The notes beneath the pieces were generated by a model. The model was not told the origin of the DNA and searched no databases. It worked only from the letters and a program-made list of their open reading frames with translations. Both the position numbers and the translations under genes were made by a program. Shown here in pieces: positions 45,421-57,852 of a DNA stretch of 64,000 nt (positions are counted from its first letter, which is position 1; the number at the start of each line of letters is the position of its first letter). This stretch comes from Rhizomys pruinosus (taxonomy: Eukaryota > Chordata > Mammalia > Rodentia > Spalacidae), in contig VZQC01012278.1 of NCBI GenBank assembly GCA_009823505.1, positions 475,949 to 539,948 on the forward strand. Direction: 5' to 3'.

Positions 45421-46571
45421 TAGACTAACTTCTTGTTTCCCAAACAGGAAAACCCTTTAACTATTTGAAGACAAGTTAGATTTTCCTAGTGAAACATTCG
45501 TGGTTTTTTAAAACTGTTTCCTGGCGTGGTTAATGGCCACGTTTTACCAGGCATTTTACTGGCCATGTGTAGAATGTTTTGAGAGTCCAATTAGAAACTG
45601 CACTTTGGGTCTTACCTGGGTCGATTTGCTCTGGGCTCTGAGCTGTCGGAATTGGGTCTCAGCTGGAGTCTTGCCAGCTTCCAACCTAGGTGACACCTTT
45701 CACAGGATTTTTCTGTCCTTCAAGTGAATACCAGGGGCGACCCCACCTTTACACTCCCTTGCCTATTCACCCAGCTTCCAGAGATTGATAAGGGCACAGG
45801 CTTCCTGAACTCTATTCTGTGTTCCCTGCAGGAGGGCAGGTGAGTGAGATCAGAGTGTGGACCCTAGTGAGAGGGTCAGTGCTTGATCTGAAGACTAAAC
45901 AGGGAGATGTGCCTGGGGCCTGGGAGGACGCAAAGACGTTTTTACCGTTATTACTTCACGCAGTCTGGCCTCTTCCGTTAAGGTGGTCCATTCCCATTCT
46001 TCCCTTGTGACCAGATACCAAGCTCTGTGCGCTAGATCTAAGGCTTAGCCCCATCCAGTGGTGAGGCCAGCTCCTGAGATAAGGCTCCTCGACCTGCTTC
46101 CTTTTCCGTTCAACGTAGAGATAATGTGGTGCAGATGGCAGCTGCTCATCTAGCACTCCAGGGAGGCGGTCTGAAGCCAGGCCCAGGGATCTGACTAAAT
46201 TTAATGCTCTGCTCCAGATGATTTGAAGATGCACATAGGCAGGGAACTCTAATTGGTTAATAAACACCTTTCTTGGGAATTTCATTGTTAAACGTGATGT
46301 GGACCAGGTCTTATTCTTCGGTACCAAAACTATTTTTTTTTAAAGAATGGAAAACAAGGCAAATAGGTGGAGAAATGAGAGGGTGGGGCAGAGGAGGGGT
46401 GGCGTAGCTTACTCTAAAGATGTTTGAAATGCCACAGGACGGAGTCACTGTTTGGTAATAATCGTTTTAACCTCCTGTCCCACTGCTTTAAGACAAATGT
46501 TGTTTTCAGTCTGAATATCTAGGAAAAAAGAGATTTTACTTGGGGGTAAATATCTATAAAAAAAACTATTG
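45421..46571. other. No gene recognised
   Basis: Ordinary, slightly GC-richer DNA. Two overlapping frames on opposite strands (45819-46010 plus, 45956-46327 minus) show no motif and are not supported. Confidence 0.45.
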
Positions 46572-46592
46572 CATTTATTTATTTGTGTGTGT

Positions 46593-46649
<57 letters not shown>

Positions 46650-46795
46650 CTCCCCTGTGTGGAAGTTAGAGGACAACTTATAGAAATCAGCTCTTTCCTT
46701 CCACAAAAGAGGGTCAGAGACATGGAGCCCAGGTCCTCAGGCCTGGTAGCGGGTGCCTCCAGCCCCAGAGCAGGAAATCTCTATACCACACAGTA
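46572..46795 (-). mobile_element. B3/B4-like SINE with GT microsatellite in its tail
   Basis: A (GT)n run at 46583-46646 is followed by 'tgtgtggaagttagaggacaactta', 'tcagctctttccttccac' and 'caggtcctcaggcctggtagcgggtgcc', the minus-strand order of an older rodent SINE. Confidence 0.75.
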
Positions 46796-46799
46796 ACTA

Positions 46800-49420
46800 A
46801 AAGGAAGAAGTCTAGTGAGGAAAACTCTGTACTTTGCTGTAGAAGAAACAACACAGAGTAAAAAGCAGTCATTCATAATCCAGAAGCCCAACACTTAGGG
46901 AATCTCCCATCTCCAGTATTTGGACTATGAGAGAAAAGCAATCTAAAAGCAATGAATTCTTTTCTTTTTCCAGATACAAGCTAAAGTGCAGCATAGAACA
47001 TAAAAGACAATTATATTCTGTGTACTCCTTAAGCATATAATAATTGGAATTGTTGGTCAAGTTTCTTTGCTTGAAAAATACTAGAGTAACATATTTCTTT
47101 CATTTTTCATTTTTGTATATTCATATATGGTGGGGTTTTTCAACTTGTGCAAACAAAAGCACATTCTAACCAGTCTTGACCTTTTTATTTTCTTTCCTCC
47201 TGCAAGGTTCAACTTTCCCAGCTGTTGGGAGCTGGGGGCCAAATCAAAGCTGAGAGAAGTTTTGTAGTGTCTGAACATTTCTCTTTGCTCCAGAAAGTAA
47301 CAAGAGGTCTTGGAATGCCTGAGCCACTGCCAGCCAGAGCCAGAACATTCCATAGAAACCCAGCTGATTGAATAAAGCCACCTGCTTGTAAGCTACCTTT
47401 CTACTTGTTGTCAAGAAAAAAAAAATAAGAAGGGGAGAAAGCCTCTTTGTGGTTTCTGATGAGTGACCTAGAAATTTGTGGTGTGGAAAGCATGAGTGAA
47501 TGTCAGCTGAAATCCTTCAGAGCAGAGCAGAGCAGAGGCCAGGGGCCAGCTTCCATCTTGCCTTTGCCATTGTAGAAATATCTTTATTCTACCTGAGTTG
47601 CTGTTCTATGCTCCATAGCGATATGGAGAAGCTATAAGAAGCCACATTTCTCTTCTCTGATTTTCAGGTTTTTATTATCAAGAACATCTTCTAAAGCAAG
47701 ATTTTGGTAGAAATTGATTCTCAGGAAGAAAATGGGTGAGAGGTTAGCAGGGAGGGCTATCAGAACAGGACCATAGCCCAGCCAATTTTATGTTTGTTGA
47801 TTTGAACCTGCATGTTGATGTGATGTCTTTTTCCTTGCGATATAATCACAATCTCCTCTTTCTCATGCAGCTGCAGCAACCAACCAAGGATCCCCTTGGG
47901 ACCACTGAGATTATTAGCCTTCCTTACAGAGCACAAGTGAGGGGCAGGAGTGTGAGTGACACTCAAGCAGCCTCTGAGGAAGGTCTGCACACAGCAAGAA
48001 TGATGGAGCCCTTTCGGCTAACCTTCTGGGGCTATAGCTTCTAGCCCTCTCTGAGGCTGTGTGCAATTAGAGCAATATTGGTTCCATATGGGAGGAGCGG
48101 CTGGACACTCAAGAGAGGGTCCCACGTCCCTCGCCAACCCCTCCTTCTTTGAGGGAATCTCAGCGTTCCACATCCCAGATCATGGTGGAGTCTCACAAGT
48201 AGCACCACTGACCTCTTAAGATGGAAGAAGATTTGCTCAGAAGATAGCTGTGCACTAATCATGGGTTCCCAGGATCAAACCAAAGATACATTCTTGGCTC
48301 TTAGAGTGCTGAGTAAAGGCTCAGTGCTCAGCAGCAGTGCAGATTCTGTTGGCAGGCCAAAGTGACCTCCACCTTAGACATTTATATTCCAACACAATCG
48401 CCTATGCTTCTTGATTCTTTTTTCTAGTAAGCTGTTATTCCCAGTCCATTTTCTAAGTCTGAGTCTCTAGCCCCCTGCAGAGGCTGTGAACCTAATTACT
48501 TTTCCAGTAAATATTATTCTATTAAAATTAGCTAGAGGCAATTTCTGTTGCTCACAGCCAGCGATCCCAGTTCATACATATGATCTGAGAAGGTTATGAT
48601 AATTAGAATAGAAGGGAGTCATTTTAGTTCCCAAACTAGAAGTACTCAGGAAAATTTCTGCAGTTTTGCTATGCAAGCAAAATTATAATCCAGGCAATGA
48701 TTGCAAAAATGGAGAAAAAGATCTGAAAGTTCAACTATAGAGCACTATAAGAAAATGGGTGACAGGGTTATAAACACTGAGAGTGAGTATACTCCTTGGA
48801 CTTTCTCAAATTAAAAGACTGCTCACTTCTCTAAAGTAATGTACATGTAATCATACTGTTACCAAGGGTGTCTGCAATCTCCTCTCCTGCAGGGGGAATA
48901 TTAGATGCACTCAGCAGCAAGGTTTGATGTGTGAAATACTGCCATATCTTTGCTGTACTAGATTGGTGGTCTTATTTTCTGATGGGTTGAATCTGGATCA
49001 TACGTTCTTTGCTACCCTGGTGTTGGCGACAAGAAACCACACCCAGTCTCTCTTTTGACAGCCTCTTTATCAGTCACTCAGTGACCCAGTTATAAAGAAT
49101 TCCTTGCTGGGACACCTCAACTTTGAGGAACCCCAAAGGAAAGAAAATAATAGAATCTAAGCAGGCTTTTTGTAGTGTGCAGGATATAGCTAGGAGGGGA
49201 CAGTTTTGAGCTGGTGCCTAGTTAGCTAAGGAGAGCTATGGGGAGAATCAAACATTCTCTCTATAGTTTTCTTTGTAATGGATAAAGATAGGGTTGAGTG
49301 AACCCTGCAGCTTCCCCTGTCAGGAGGGAATTACAACAAAGATTTCCTTTAAAGTCAGTGTGCTTAGTACTGTATGATGACAGACAGATCTCAGAAGACT
49401 CAGTCATGGTGATAACGTCC
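46800..49420. other. No gene recognised
   Basis: Apparently unique DNA. Frames up to ~90 codons occur on both strands without recognisable domains, so I do not call any of them. Confidence 0.45.
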
Positions 49421-49633
49421 CAGTGTAGAGCAGATTCAGTGCCAGCCAGGGTAACTTCTCCAGGCTGTTCTCCACTTGGTTCTCTGTACACCAGTGTACA
49501 GCAGATTCAATGCCAGCCAGGGTAACTTCTCCAGGCTGTTCTCCACTTGGTTCTCTGTACACCAGTGTACAGCAGATTCAGTGAAAGCCAGGATAACTTC
49601 TCCAGACTGTTCTCCACTTGGCTCTCTGTTCTC
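49421..49633 (+). repeat. Tandem repeat, 3 x 71 bp
   Basis: Units start 'cagtgta.agcagattca' at 49421, 49492 and 49563. The period is exactly 71 between starts. Units 1 and 2 are nearly identical and unit 3 is more diverged (gtgaaagccaggataac). No mobile-element signature. Confidence 0.96.
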
Positions 49634-50832
49634 CCGACTCAGTTTCCCGATTCTGCCTCTGTTTGCTCATCCGAGTCCCATCTGACCCTTTCCTTGGAAG
49701 AATTCTTATTTAAAAATTCCAAATAGTCTCTCCCTCTAATAAGATATTTGTAGAGGCATTGACACACCATCTTTTCACCACAGAATGACTGTTGTTTGTT
49801 GAAATGGCCAAAAGAGTGGCGATGCTCAGCTAGCACAGGGCTTTCTTCTTGGTCACAGCCTTTAATTCAATTTTCTAAGACGGTGATATTTATTTCATTA
49901 TAAGAATCAGTGAATGGATAAATGCAAGGGGATAGAAAACTACTGAAAACAAGTATTGCTTCCCACAAGGCAACTGTGAAGAACATGTGTACACTTTAAG
50001 AGATCATCCCTCTTGTGCTCTCACTTGCCCTGATAACCACAGCTTCTCTATGCCTGGCTTCTTGATGTGATTCATGTTTGACATGAAATTTTGCCTTATC
50101 TCTTCCTCTACCACAGATCCCTGTATTGTGTTATATCCACTTGACAAGCTGGATAAATATCCCTGAGAAAAATATCTGGAGCAAATAAGGAATGACTAAG
50201 GTGGACTGATTCCTGGAGCTCAGAGGAGTCACGCGGTCCTTGTTTTCACCATGCTGATTCTGATTCTGTTCTTCTTCCAATTTCTCCTGAGAAAATGCCT
50301 GTGGAGCATGTAGTTATGAGAAAACTGAGAAGCATTTCCTGACACCTACCCCCAGGACTGCGGTCTGTGCAGGGATTGTTATTCGGTGCACACAGTTAAG
50401 GTGAATTCTTATCAGAGTCATGCACAATTAATTGTATTCTCCCTTTGTGAAGCAGAACTCCAGAACTGGTCCTCTGCCCACACTCTGATGTGGACGATCT
50501 CTGCCCTTGGCTCTCTCCACAGTCCTTCTCCACAGTCTTCTACAAGATATATTTTCTTGTTTTCCACCTGTGGCTGACGGCATGTGGAGTTTGAATTTTC
50601 ATAACTGACATAGTTCACTTAACCTAAGACCCTCCCATGCCAACATAAATGAGAGGATTTCATTTCCTACTTTGAACATACTAAATATGCACGTATCTTA
50701 CAGATAACCTCTTTTGGCAGATACTAAGGACAACCCAGAAATGACTGGAAGTGAATGAGTCACTTTCTTATTTGTGGCACTTTACCAAGGATGAAAATAC
50801 TGCACCTTCTTTGAGAAATCAGGACACCATTT
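49634..50832. other. No gene recognised
   Basis: Apparently unique DNA. No exon-like block is supported. Confidence 0.45.
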
Positions 50833-50918
50833 TGTAGGTAAGTGAAGGAAGTGGCTGTTTCCAGTTGCCCATACTTCAGCCGCCGTCCTGGACGTGAGTT
50901 CCTATGAGTTTCTCAGGA
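50833..50918 (+). repeat. Dispersed direct repeat, copy 1 (86 bp)
   Basis: From 'tgtaggtaagtgaagg' to 'tcctatgagtttctcagg'. It is matched at 52084-52168. It is not a known SINE or LINE piece. Confidence 0.93.
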
Positions 50919-51635
50919 GGTACAGTGGTTCTGCTGGTTCTCTCTTCCTTTCCATTAATTGCTTCTGCTTTACTTAGTGGTTCCCAGCAGTTTATTAAGG
51001 CTGAGGGAAAACACAGTGACCTGTCATTCAACTTCTACTGTAATTACATTCCCACCCAGGCACACACTCATCAGCCTTACATTTCAGCTCAGTGTTGCAC
51101 ATGTTAATGCTATTAGGATATTAACAGCTATAAGATGCTAGGCCAAGCAATCTGTTTCTTCATTAAGCAATAAGCCACACTCTAGAATGTGGTACTGAGG
51201 ATGCTGACTAGCAAGCAAAGCCCCATGTCCCCAGATCATTGGTCACTATAGTTTCCTGAGATATCTGGCTGTGACTGGGCCTTGGAAATTTAAAGATGGG
51301 AATAAAGCATTTTAATGCATTTTAAACAACTTAAAGAGCCTTATAGGGGTACTCCCTTATACACACACTCAAGGAAAAATATCCTGAGGTAAGAGGAATG
51401 GTATTGTGTCACTGCAGGAGTCAGGCAAATGACAAACTTGTTTCTTCCTCTTTCAGGCTGAATTACATGAGGCTTACAAGTGATCCCCAATCATGTTTTT
51501 TGACGTGCTGAAATGTTGCCTGTTCAGTTCATAAATCCTATCTCAAGCTGTGAATTATATGATGATGACAGTCTAGATAATTATCTCTTTAGAGTCACAA
51601 GATGGAGGATGGGAAGGGTGAGATAGCTGTGATAA
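50919..51635. other. No gene recognised
   Basis: Unique DNA between the two copies of the 86-bp direct repeat. Confidence 0.45.
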
Positions 51636-51636
51636 G

Positions 51637-51637
<1 letters not shown>

Positions 51638-51668
<31 letters not shown>
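51638..51668. repeat. (TA)n microsatellite
   Basis: About 30 bp of TA repeat immediately before a B3 SINE. Confidence 0.95.
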
Positions 51669-51669
<1 letters not shown>

Positions 51670-51686
51670 AAACCTTAAAGTATGAG

Positions 51687-51880
51687 GGGATGGAGAGATG
51701 GTTCAGTGGTTAAGAGCACTGGCTGTTGTTGCAGAAGACCCAGGTTGGGTTCTCAGCATCCACATGCCATCTAACAACCATCTGTAACTCCAGTTCCAGG
51801 GGATCTGATGTCCTCTTCCAACCACTGCAGGCATTGCATGGCATGGGTGCACTTATATAAATAAAATATTTTAAATCACA
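51687..51880 (+). mobile_element. B3 SINE
   Basis: 'gggatggagagatggttcagtggttaagagcactggctg', 'ctccagttccaggggatctgatgtcctcttcc' and an 'ataaataaaatatttt' tail. A single 'aactccagttccagggg' unit, the older state without the 17-bp duplication. Confidence 0.93.
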
Positions 51881-52083
51881 CAGCCTGAGTACTATAGTTA
51901 GTTACATATTCACAAAAGAGGGGGATAGTGATTTATTTATCAATGTGTTCTTCAGAATTATTTTCATTATTTGTTCCATGTTTGCTTGCGATCTGAAGCA
52001 GGTCCATGAAAGTCAAAGAAACACAGAAGAGAATTGGGCGTGAATGTGAGAAAATATTTCTGGAAAGGAGACAAAGCAAAATA

Positions 52084-52168
52084 TGTAGGTAAGTGAAGGA
52101 AGCGGCTGTTTCTGGTCGCCCATACTTCAGCCTCCATCTGAGACGTGAGTTCCTATGAGTTTCTCAGG
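52084..52168 (+). repeat. Dispersed direct repeat, copy 2 (85 bp)
   Basis: Partner of 50833-50918, 1.25 kb downstream in the same orientation. About eight differences are visible. Confidence 0.93.
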
Positions 52169-52346
52169 CATCCTTCTATTTGGTATTTGCTTTATCACGA
52201 AGCAAAGCTGACAAGAGATTAGATTTTAGATAAGTACAAACTTCTCCCAATTAGTGTCTACTACCTATGTATGTGTATAAATACGTTCTTAAGTTTATTT
52301 GATGAGAATAAACATTTAACTTAACGTCATATAAAATGTGGAGGAA

Positions 52347-52574
52347 TTGGGCTGGAGAGATGGCCTAGCAGTTAAGAATGCGCCGACCGCTCTTGCAGAG
52401 GACCCAGGTTCGATCCCCAGCATCCACATGGCAGCCAAGAGCCGTCTGAAACCCCAATTCCAGGAGAACTCCAGTTCCAGGGGAATCCGACACCCTCTTC
52501 TGGTGCACAGACTTGCATGCAGACAGTACATTCATACACATACAGAAATAAATAAAATTAATTAAAAAAATTTT
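52347..52574 (+). mobile_element. B2 SINE with TSD; central deletion
   Basis: B2 with the 17-bp duplication but lacking the 'gacctccgcggcattgcacgac' stretch near 52502. The TSD AAAATGTGGAGGAA stands at 52333-52346 and 52575-52588. Confidence 0.95.
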
Positions 52575-52590
52575 AAAATGTGGAGGAAGG

Positions 52591-52795
52591 AGGGTTGGAG
52601 ATTTGGCTCAGTGGTTAAGAGCACTGGCTGGGTTTGATTCCGAGAACCTACATGGCAGCCAACAATTGTTTGTAGCTCCAGTTCCAGGAGACTACAATGC
52701 TTTCTTCTGACCTCCAGCAGCATTGCATGATGTGGGTGTGCTTACCTGCATGCAGATAAACACTCATACACATAAAAGTAAAAATAAAAATAAAA
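52591..52795 (+). mobile_element. B3 SINE, head internally deleted
   Basis: Starts 'ggttggagatttggctcagtggttaagagcactggctgg'. About 15 bp between the A and B boxes are missing, then 'gtttgattccgagaacc'. Single-unit B3 body and A-rich tail. Confidence 0.92.
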
Positions 52796-52924
52796 TATTT
52801 CTAATCTGGGGGAAAGGAATACCCATTTCACTCCCCTCTTCTGGATATATCTGCTTCACTTGCCTGGAAGAGATGCTAATTGGATTGAACTTTATATATC
52901 TGGGGCTTCTATTGGGCTATTTTT

Positions 52925-53154
52925 TCTTATTTTTTAAATATTTTATTTCTTATTTTTTACTTTATGTGTATGAGTATATGGCCTGCTTGTACATGAGTGT
53001 ACATGTGCTGTGTGCATCTGTATCTTGCAATCCCCACAAAGGTCAGTTTCTCCTGAAACTGGAATTATGAATGATTCTTAGCCACCTTGGTCGAACCTCG
53101 GTCCTCTGTAAGAGCTGTCAGTGCTCTTAACTGCTGAGCCATCTCTCGAGCCCC
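52925..53154 (-). mobile_element. B3 SINE
   Basis: Minus-strand SINE from an AT-rich tail to 'cttaactgctgagccatctctcgagcccc'. Diverged, with a single body unit. Confidence 0.9.
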
Positions 53155-53228
53155 TCACTGGTTTCTTTTTCAAAGTCACTGTATCATTATCCAAATGGTT
53201 GTAAAACACAGAAGGTAAAGTGGCTACC

Positions 53229-53270
53229 TGTGGGGGTGTCATGTGTGGGGGTGTCACATGTGGGGGGGTC
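53229..53270. repeat. Short G-rich tandem repeat
   Basis: Three 'tgtgggggtgtca(t/c)' type units of about 16-18 bp. Confidence 0.85.
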
Positions 53271-53957
53271 TCACCTCTCCGAAGCACCCTATACTCTGTC
53301 CTCTCTCTCTTTCTGCTCACCAGGCACACCCAGGAGCTACCTAGGCCAGATTCCCAAACACAATTGAGGCCCATGATGCTATGAGGGGTGAATCTGTCAT
53401 GATGTAACCCACATGAATATAGTCCTATCACTTATGTTTCTCCATGTTTCCATGGGGTAACCTGCCCTGCTTGGTAAGTCTTTTTCAATCTCTTTCATTA
53501 AAAGACCCACAAGTGGGGTTGGCCTGCCTTTTTGGGGGTTGTGACCACCCTGATCTGACACAGCTGGTTTCATGCATTATTTTTCTTCTAACTTTAGATT
53601 CATCAGTTTTGAGAAGTGAAATGAGAACTTCAACTTCAGGTCATCAAAGGGCCTTTTCTTCCCTCTAATTTAAGTTATGCTATTCAGATCTGCTATGGGT
53701 TTCCATTGGATACTTAACCTTGTGGATTTTCAGCCTTTCCTGTTTGGAACATAGTTAAGACACTGAAAAGGAACCATTGCAATTTGGGATCATCCACATT
53801 TTCATGTACATGAGTTGAACAAAGAACCTTACCTTGACTCACAACATCTTGACCACTGCCTATTTTTCAATGAATTGGGCTTAAATATCAACTCAGCTCT
53901 ATGCAGATGATGGAATACACAACCTCAGTTTGGCTCTATAAGCAAGGAAACTTTTAT
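53271..53957. other. No gene recognised
   Basis: Apparently unique DNA. Confidence 0.45.
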
Positions 53958-54040
53958 CTTATTTTTTAAATTTTATTTATTTTTGTATGTATATGAATGT
54001 ACTGTCTGCATGTAGGTTTATGCACCCATGCCATGCAAAA
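53958..54040 (-). mobile_element. B2 SINE 3' tail fragment, 5'-truncated
   Basis: 'taaattttatttatttttgtatgtatatgaatgtactgtctgcatg' to 'gcacccatgccatgcaa' is the last ~75 bp of B2. 'gaaacttttat' before it and 'gaaaactttta' after it look like a TSD, so this too seems an insertion-time truncation. Confidence 0.85.
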
Positions 54041-54299
54041 GAAAACTTTTAGTAATTGATACTCTTTTAAGTTTTTGAAAACATGAGTGTTCATGTTTCC
54101 CCATCTATACTGTGACCCACTTGAAGAGGAAAGTAGCTTATTATTGATTACTTGGGGGCCTATGACAGAGAACTGAACATAGTGTTCAGTAAACATTTGT
54201 GGACTATAATTGATGACTCTGTGAGTTCGTAAGCAGGACTGGGGTTATTTTCAACCATTTTAACTTTTCCTAAGAGGAAAATAATATTAAAATTATTTA

Positions 54300-55600
54300 T
54301 AGGACTTTCCTTTTTTTAATTATATACTTTTGTTATACAGCAATAACAAATATATAAGCATAGACAGAAAATATTAAAAGATGATATAACCATCCCCTAT
54401 AATCTCACAAATGATCACACTCAGTAGCTTAATGTATTTTCCACTAGTCTCTATGGTAGGGATTTTATCATTTTTCCAGTGTTTGTACATCTCATATAAT
54501 GGTTCCCAACCAAACCCAATCCCCCCATGCCCCAACCTCTAATCAGAACTCATGTATCACAACATCTAAACTAAGTGCTATCTAGTCAACCTCCCAAACC
54601 CATATGTCCTTCTGTGCAAATAGATCCACTGGAGTCTAGTCAGCACATCTAGGAATCCTAGCTAAGGCATACTCTTCCTTACCCAATAGTACCCAGTCTC
54701 GTACAGTTTTCAATCCAGGATCAGTCCCCGACTCATTTCTCTTGCTCTACTTTGGGACCTTGTCCCAGCTGGCATATGTTCTGTGTCTGATGCCTACATT
54801 GCCACAGATTTTCATGTGAAAGCTTACAGTCGGTTGTAAGTCACTGCCTCTCTACATTCATGCACCAGTTCTGGCTCTTGCAAACATTCCACCCCACCTC
54901 CTCTTCTGCAATTATCCCTGAACCATGAATAGGTGAAGTTTAATATAGGGGCCCTATCCAGGGATACACACTCTGGGGGGCTCCCATTCTTTGGAAGTTG
55001 AGTAGTTGTGGCCTTCTGTTTTCCTCACACTCCACTGTGTAGTGAAGCATCACTGGTAAGAACTGAAGGATGCACTCATGTTCCATCTGTCCCTCATTCT
55101 GTGTGTAGAGTTTCAGTTGTAGTTCCGCCTCTTAGTAATAAGGATTTTTCAGATGTATATGTTCTGTGTCTGACCAATTGTCAGACTCTGAACTGGCCTC
55201 CATCTTTTGCAAGAGTAGGTTTTTGATGCTTGTCTATAAATACAAGATTCTATAGTCCGTGTATGGTAAGCAATTTCATTTGTTTAAAGATATGACCCCA
55301 TAGGCTTTTCTCTGGAATCTATGTCCACTCTACCCCTGTGCCTTTGGCTGAGTTTATAGTGGCTCTCATGGGTTCACTCCCCCTGAGAATGTTCCCAGTC
55401 CAACTAGACCACTGCTGGGCAACTCATCATGGTTGTTAGAGTTTGGCACTAGGCTGTACCATTGATCCATTAATCGACCCTCTCTTGCAACAGTGTGCAC
55501 ATCATCTAGCATTATGAGTACTTAACTTCAGATAGAAAAGTTGCATGTCAGTTCCTGTTTCATTAATCTAAGTCCCATTCCTGAAACATGTCCTACTCAT
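54300..55600 (-). mobile_element. L1 3'UTR-type relic, minus strand
   Basis: The reverse of a G-rich tail (aatccccccatgccccaacctc) is followed by about 1 kb resembling rodent L1 3'UTR (ccactggagtctagtcagc, ctcttccttacccaatag). It is similar in layout to 44330-44830 but longer. Confidence 0.5.
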
Positions 55601-55604
55601 ACAG

Positions 55605-56390
55605 GACTTCAGACTCTGAAAAGACTAAAAATGAACCTACCATATGACCCAGTTATACTACTCCTGACTATTTACCCAAAGGACTCGCCATACTGTAAAG
55701 ATACCTGAACATCCATGTTTGTTGCCGCTCTTTTCACAATAGTGAAGAAATGGAAACAACTTAAATGTCCCACAGCCGATGAATGGATAATGAAAACATG
55801 GTACATCGACACAATGGTGTACTACTCAGCAGTAAGAAAAGATGAAATTCGTAGGCAAATGGATGGAAGTAGAGAATGTTATTCTGAGTGAAGTAACACA
55901 AAGACATAAAACCAGGAGATGTATTTTCTCCCTCATTTGTGGATTGTAGCACCAGTCCCCTTACGTGAGTATATATCCTGATATAACACCAGGAGTAAAG
56001 AAATTGGAAAGGACACATGGAGGTAAAGGAAAAGAAAAGTCCCAAAGCAAGGGGACAGTAAGGAACAGATGTTACTAGGGGAGAAGTCAGGAGGGTAGGG
56101 GTGCTGGTTTGAGAGGAGAGGAGGGGGGATAAAAGGGAGTATGACGGGAGGTGGAGGAGGACAAAAGAGGGGGAGGTGCAGGGATGATGGAGGTGCTGGG
56201 GCTGGGGAGGACAGGGGTGGTAAGGGTAGAAGAAAGAATAGAGATGATTGGAGCTTGAGAAGCTAGGAAACCTGGAGTGTAATGTGATGACCCCAAGATC
56301 CCTTGAGAAATTCATATGCACTGTCTGAACATTAGTACAAGGGTTGTGCAACCTGGAAGCTGTGTCCCAGGAAATGCAGTGCAAGACAGA
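55605..56390 (+). mobile_element. L1 LINE, ORF2 C-terminal end plus 3'UTR, plus strand
   Basis: The ORF2 end is readable: 'gaacctaccatatgacccag', 'tgtttgttgccgctcttttcacaat', 'gtacatcgacacaatggtgtactac', 'gatgaaattcgtaggcaaatggatgga' and 'cctcatttgtgga'. A GA/G-rich 3'UTR (56090-56230) follows. The 207-codon minus-strand frame at 55761-56384 is its shadow. Confidence 0.88.
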
Positions 56391-56539
56391 GAATACCTCC
56401 CTTTGAATGGTGGACGAGAGTAATCCAAGTGACTCTTAAAACAAAGCAGGCTATCTCCAAAGCTCTTTACAGGTCTTTTCTTGACCTCTCTGTATGAACT
56501 GAAAATTAAGATACATCATCGTCTTCACTGATTTAAAAA

Positions 56540-56670
56540 CTTTAATTCCAGGACTTGTGAGGCAGAGGCAGGCAGATATCTGTGAGTTCAAGGCCAGCAT
56601 GGTCCACAGAGTGACCTCCAGGCCAGCTGGGATTTAAGGGAGACCCCGGCTCAAAAATGCCAAAATAAAT
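56540..56670 (+). mobile_element. B1 SINE, 5'-truncated
   Basis: 'tttaattccaggacttgtgaggcagaggcaggcagatatctgtgag' to 'gaccccggctcaaaaatgcc'. The first ~20 bp of B1 are missing. Confidence 0.92.
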
Positions 56671-57387
56671 AAAAATTATAAATCTATTTATAAATTAGAA
56701 TTTTTGAGGTAGATTTCTTTTTTTAAATTGTTTTATAAATATTTTTTGTACAAGGTTATGTTACAAATCAAATCTAGACCTGTGTCCCCCTCCTGAACCC
56801 CCACCCCACCAGAACTCATGCCTTCTGCCAAACATGTTTTTCATCTTTTTCTCAGTCTTTCTCAAAATTCTCGATTTAGAAGTTGACTGTTTCGAGCAGA
56901 AGTTCACCAGTCAGTCTTTTCTGTTGTTGCTGTTGTTGTTGTTGTTATTGTTGTTGTTGATGATGATGTTGCTTTTGTTGTTTCCAATATGTACCACTCC
57001 CAACTACTTGGACAAAAGCTCAAGGAGCCCTACACAAGAACTACTTACAACTAGGTAATTGGCACTAGCATCCACAGATGAGGGATATCATTTGTCCTTT
57101 GTTTTTCTGGGACTGTGTTACTTCACTTAACATAATATCGTCTAGTTCCATTCATTTACCTGCAAAGCTCATGATATCATTTTTCTTTACTGCTGCATAG
57201 ATCTCCACTGTGTAGATGTACCACATTTCCTCTCTCCACTCCTCAGTTGACGGACACTTGGGTTGGCTCCAGCTTTTTGCTATTGTGAAGAGAGCTGCAA
57301 TAAACATGGCTGTGCAAGTATCTCTGCAGTAATATGAGTCTTATGGATATATACCCTGGAGTGGTATGACCGGGTCAGGTGGTAAGC

Positions 57388-57852
57388 TCATTTTGAGACT
57401 CCCAAGGTTCTCCACACTGCTTTCCATAGTGGCTGTACAAGTTTACATTCCCACCAGCAATGGATGAGTGTTATCCTTTCCACACAACCTCTCCAGCACT
57501 TGGTATCATTTGCTTTCTTGATTTTAGCCAGTCTTATTGGAGTGAGTTGACATCTTAAAGTGGTTTTAATTTTCATTTCCTTAATTATTAGCGACATTGA
57601 ACACTTTTTAAGATGTTTCTCAGCCATCTCTAATTCCTCACATGTGAAGCCTCTGTTCAGCTCTTTGCTCCATCCTTTGAGTGATACATTTGTTTTCTTT
57701 CTTCTTTGTTTTTTGAGTAGTTTATATACTCTGGAAATCAATGCTTTGTCAGATGTATCTGCAGCGAAGGTTTCTTCCCACTCTGTGGGATTTCTTGATT
57801 GTTTCTTTTGATGTACAGAAGCTTTTGAGTTTAATGAGGTCCCATTTGTCAA
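57388..57852 (-). pseudogene. L1 ORF2p C-terminal remnant, 154 codons open
   Basis: It contains MTNGTSLNSKASVHQKKQ-like, WEETFAADTSDKALISRVYK and SLIIKEMKIKTTLRCQLTPI stretches, and the cysteine-rich C-x3-C-x7-H-x4-C motif (CWRGCVERITLIHCWWEC). A frameshift upstream separates it from the KVGSSLQDIGIGKDF segment. Confidence 0.88.

Noticed and set aside
45819..46327. Opposite-strand frames of 63 and 123 codons
   Set aside because: No motif, no homology that I recognise, and no exon boundaries.
55761..56384. 207-codon open frame on the minus strand, longest in the window
   Set aside because: It is antisense to a recognisable plus-strand L1 ORF2 end and its purine-rich 3'UTR. The serine/proline/leucine bias is just the complement of GA-rich DNA.
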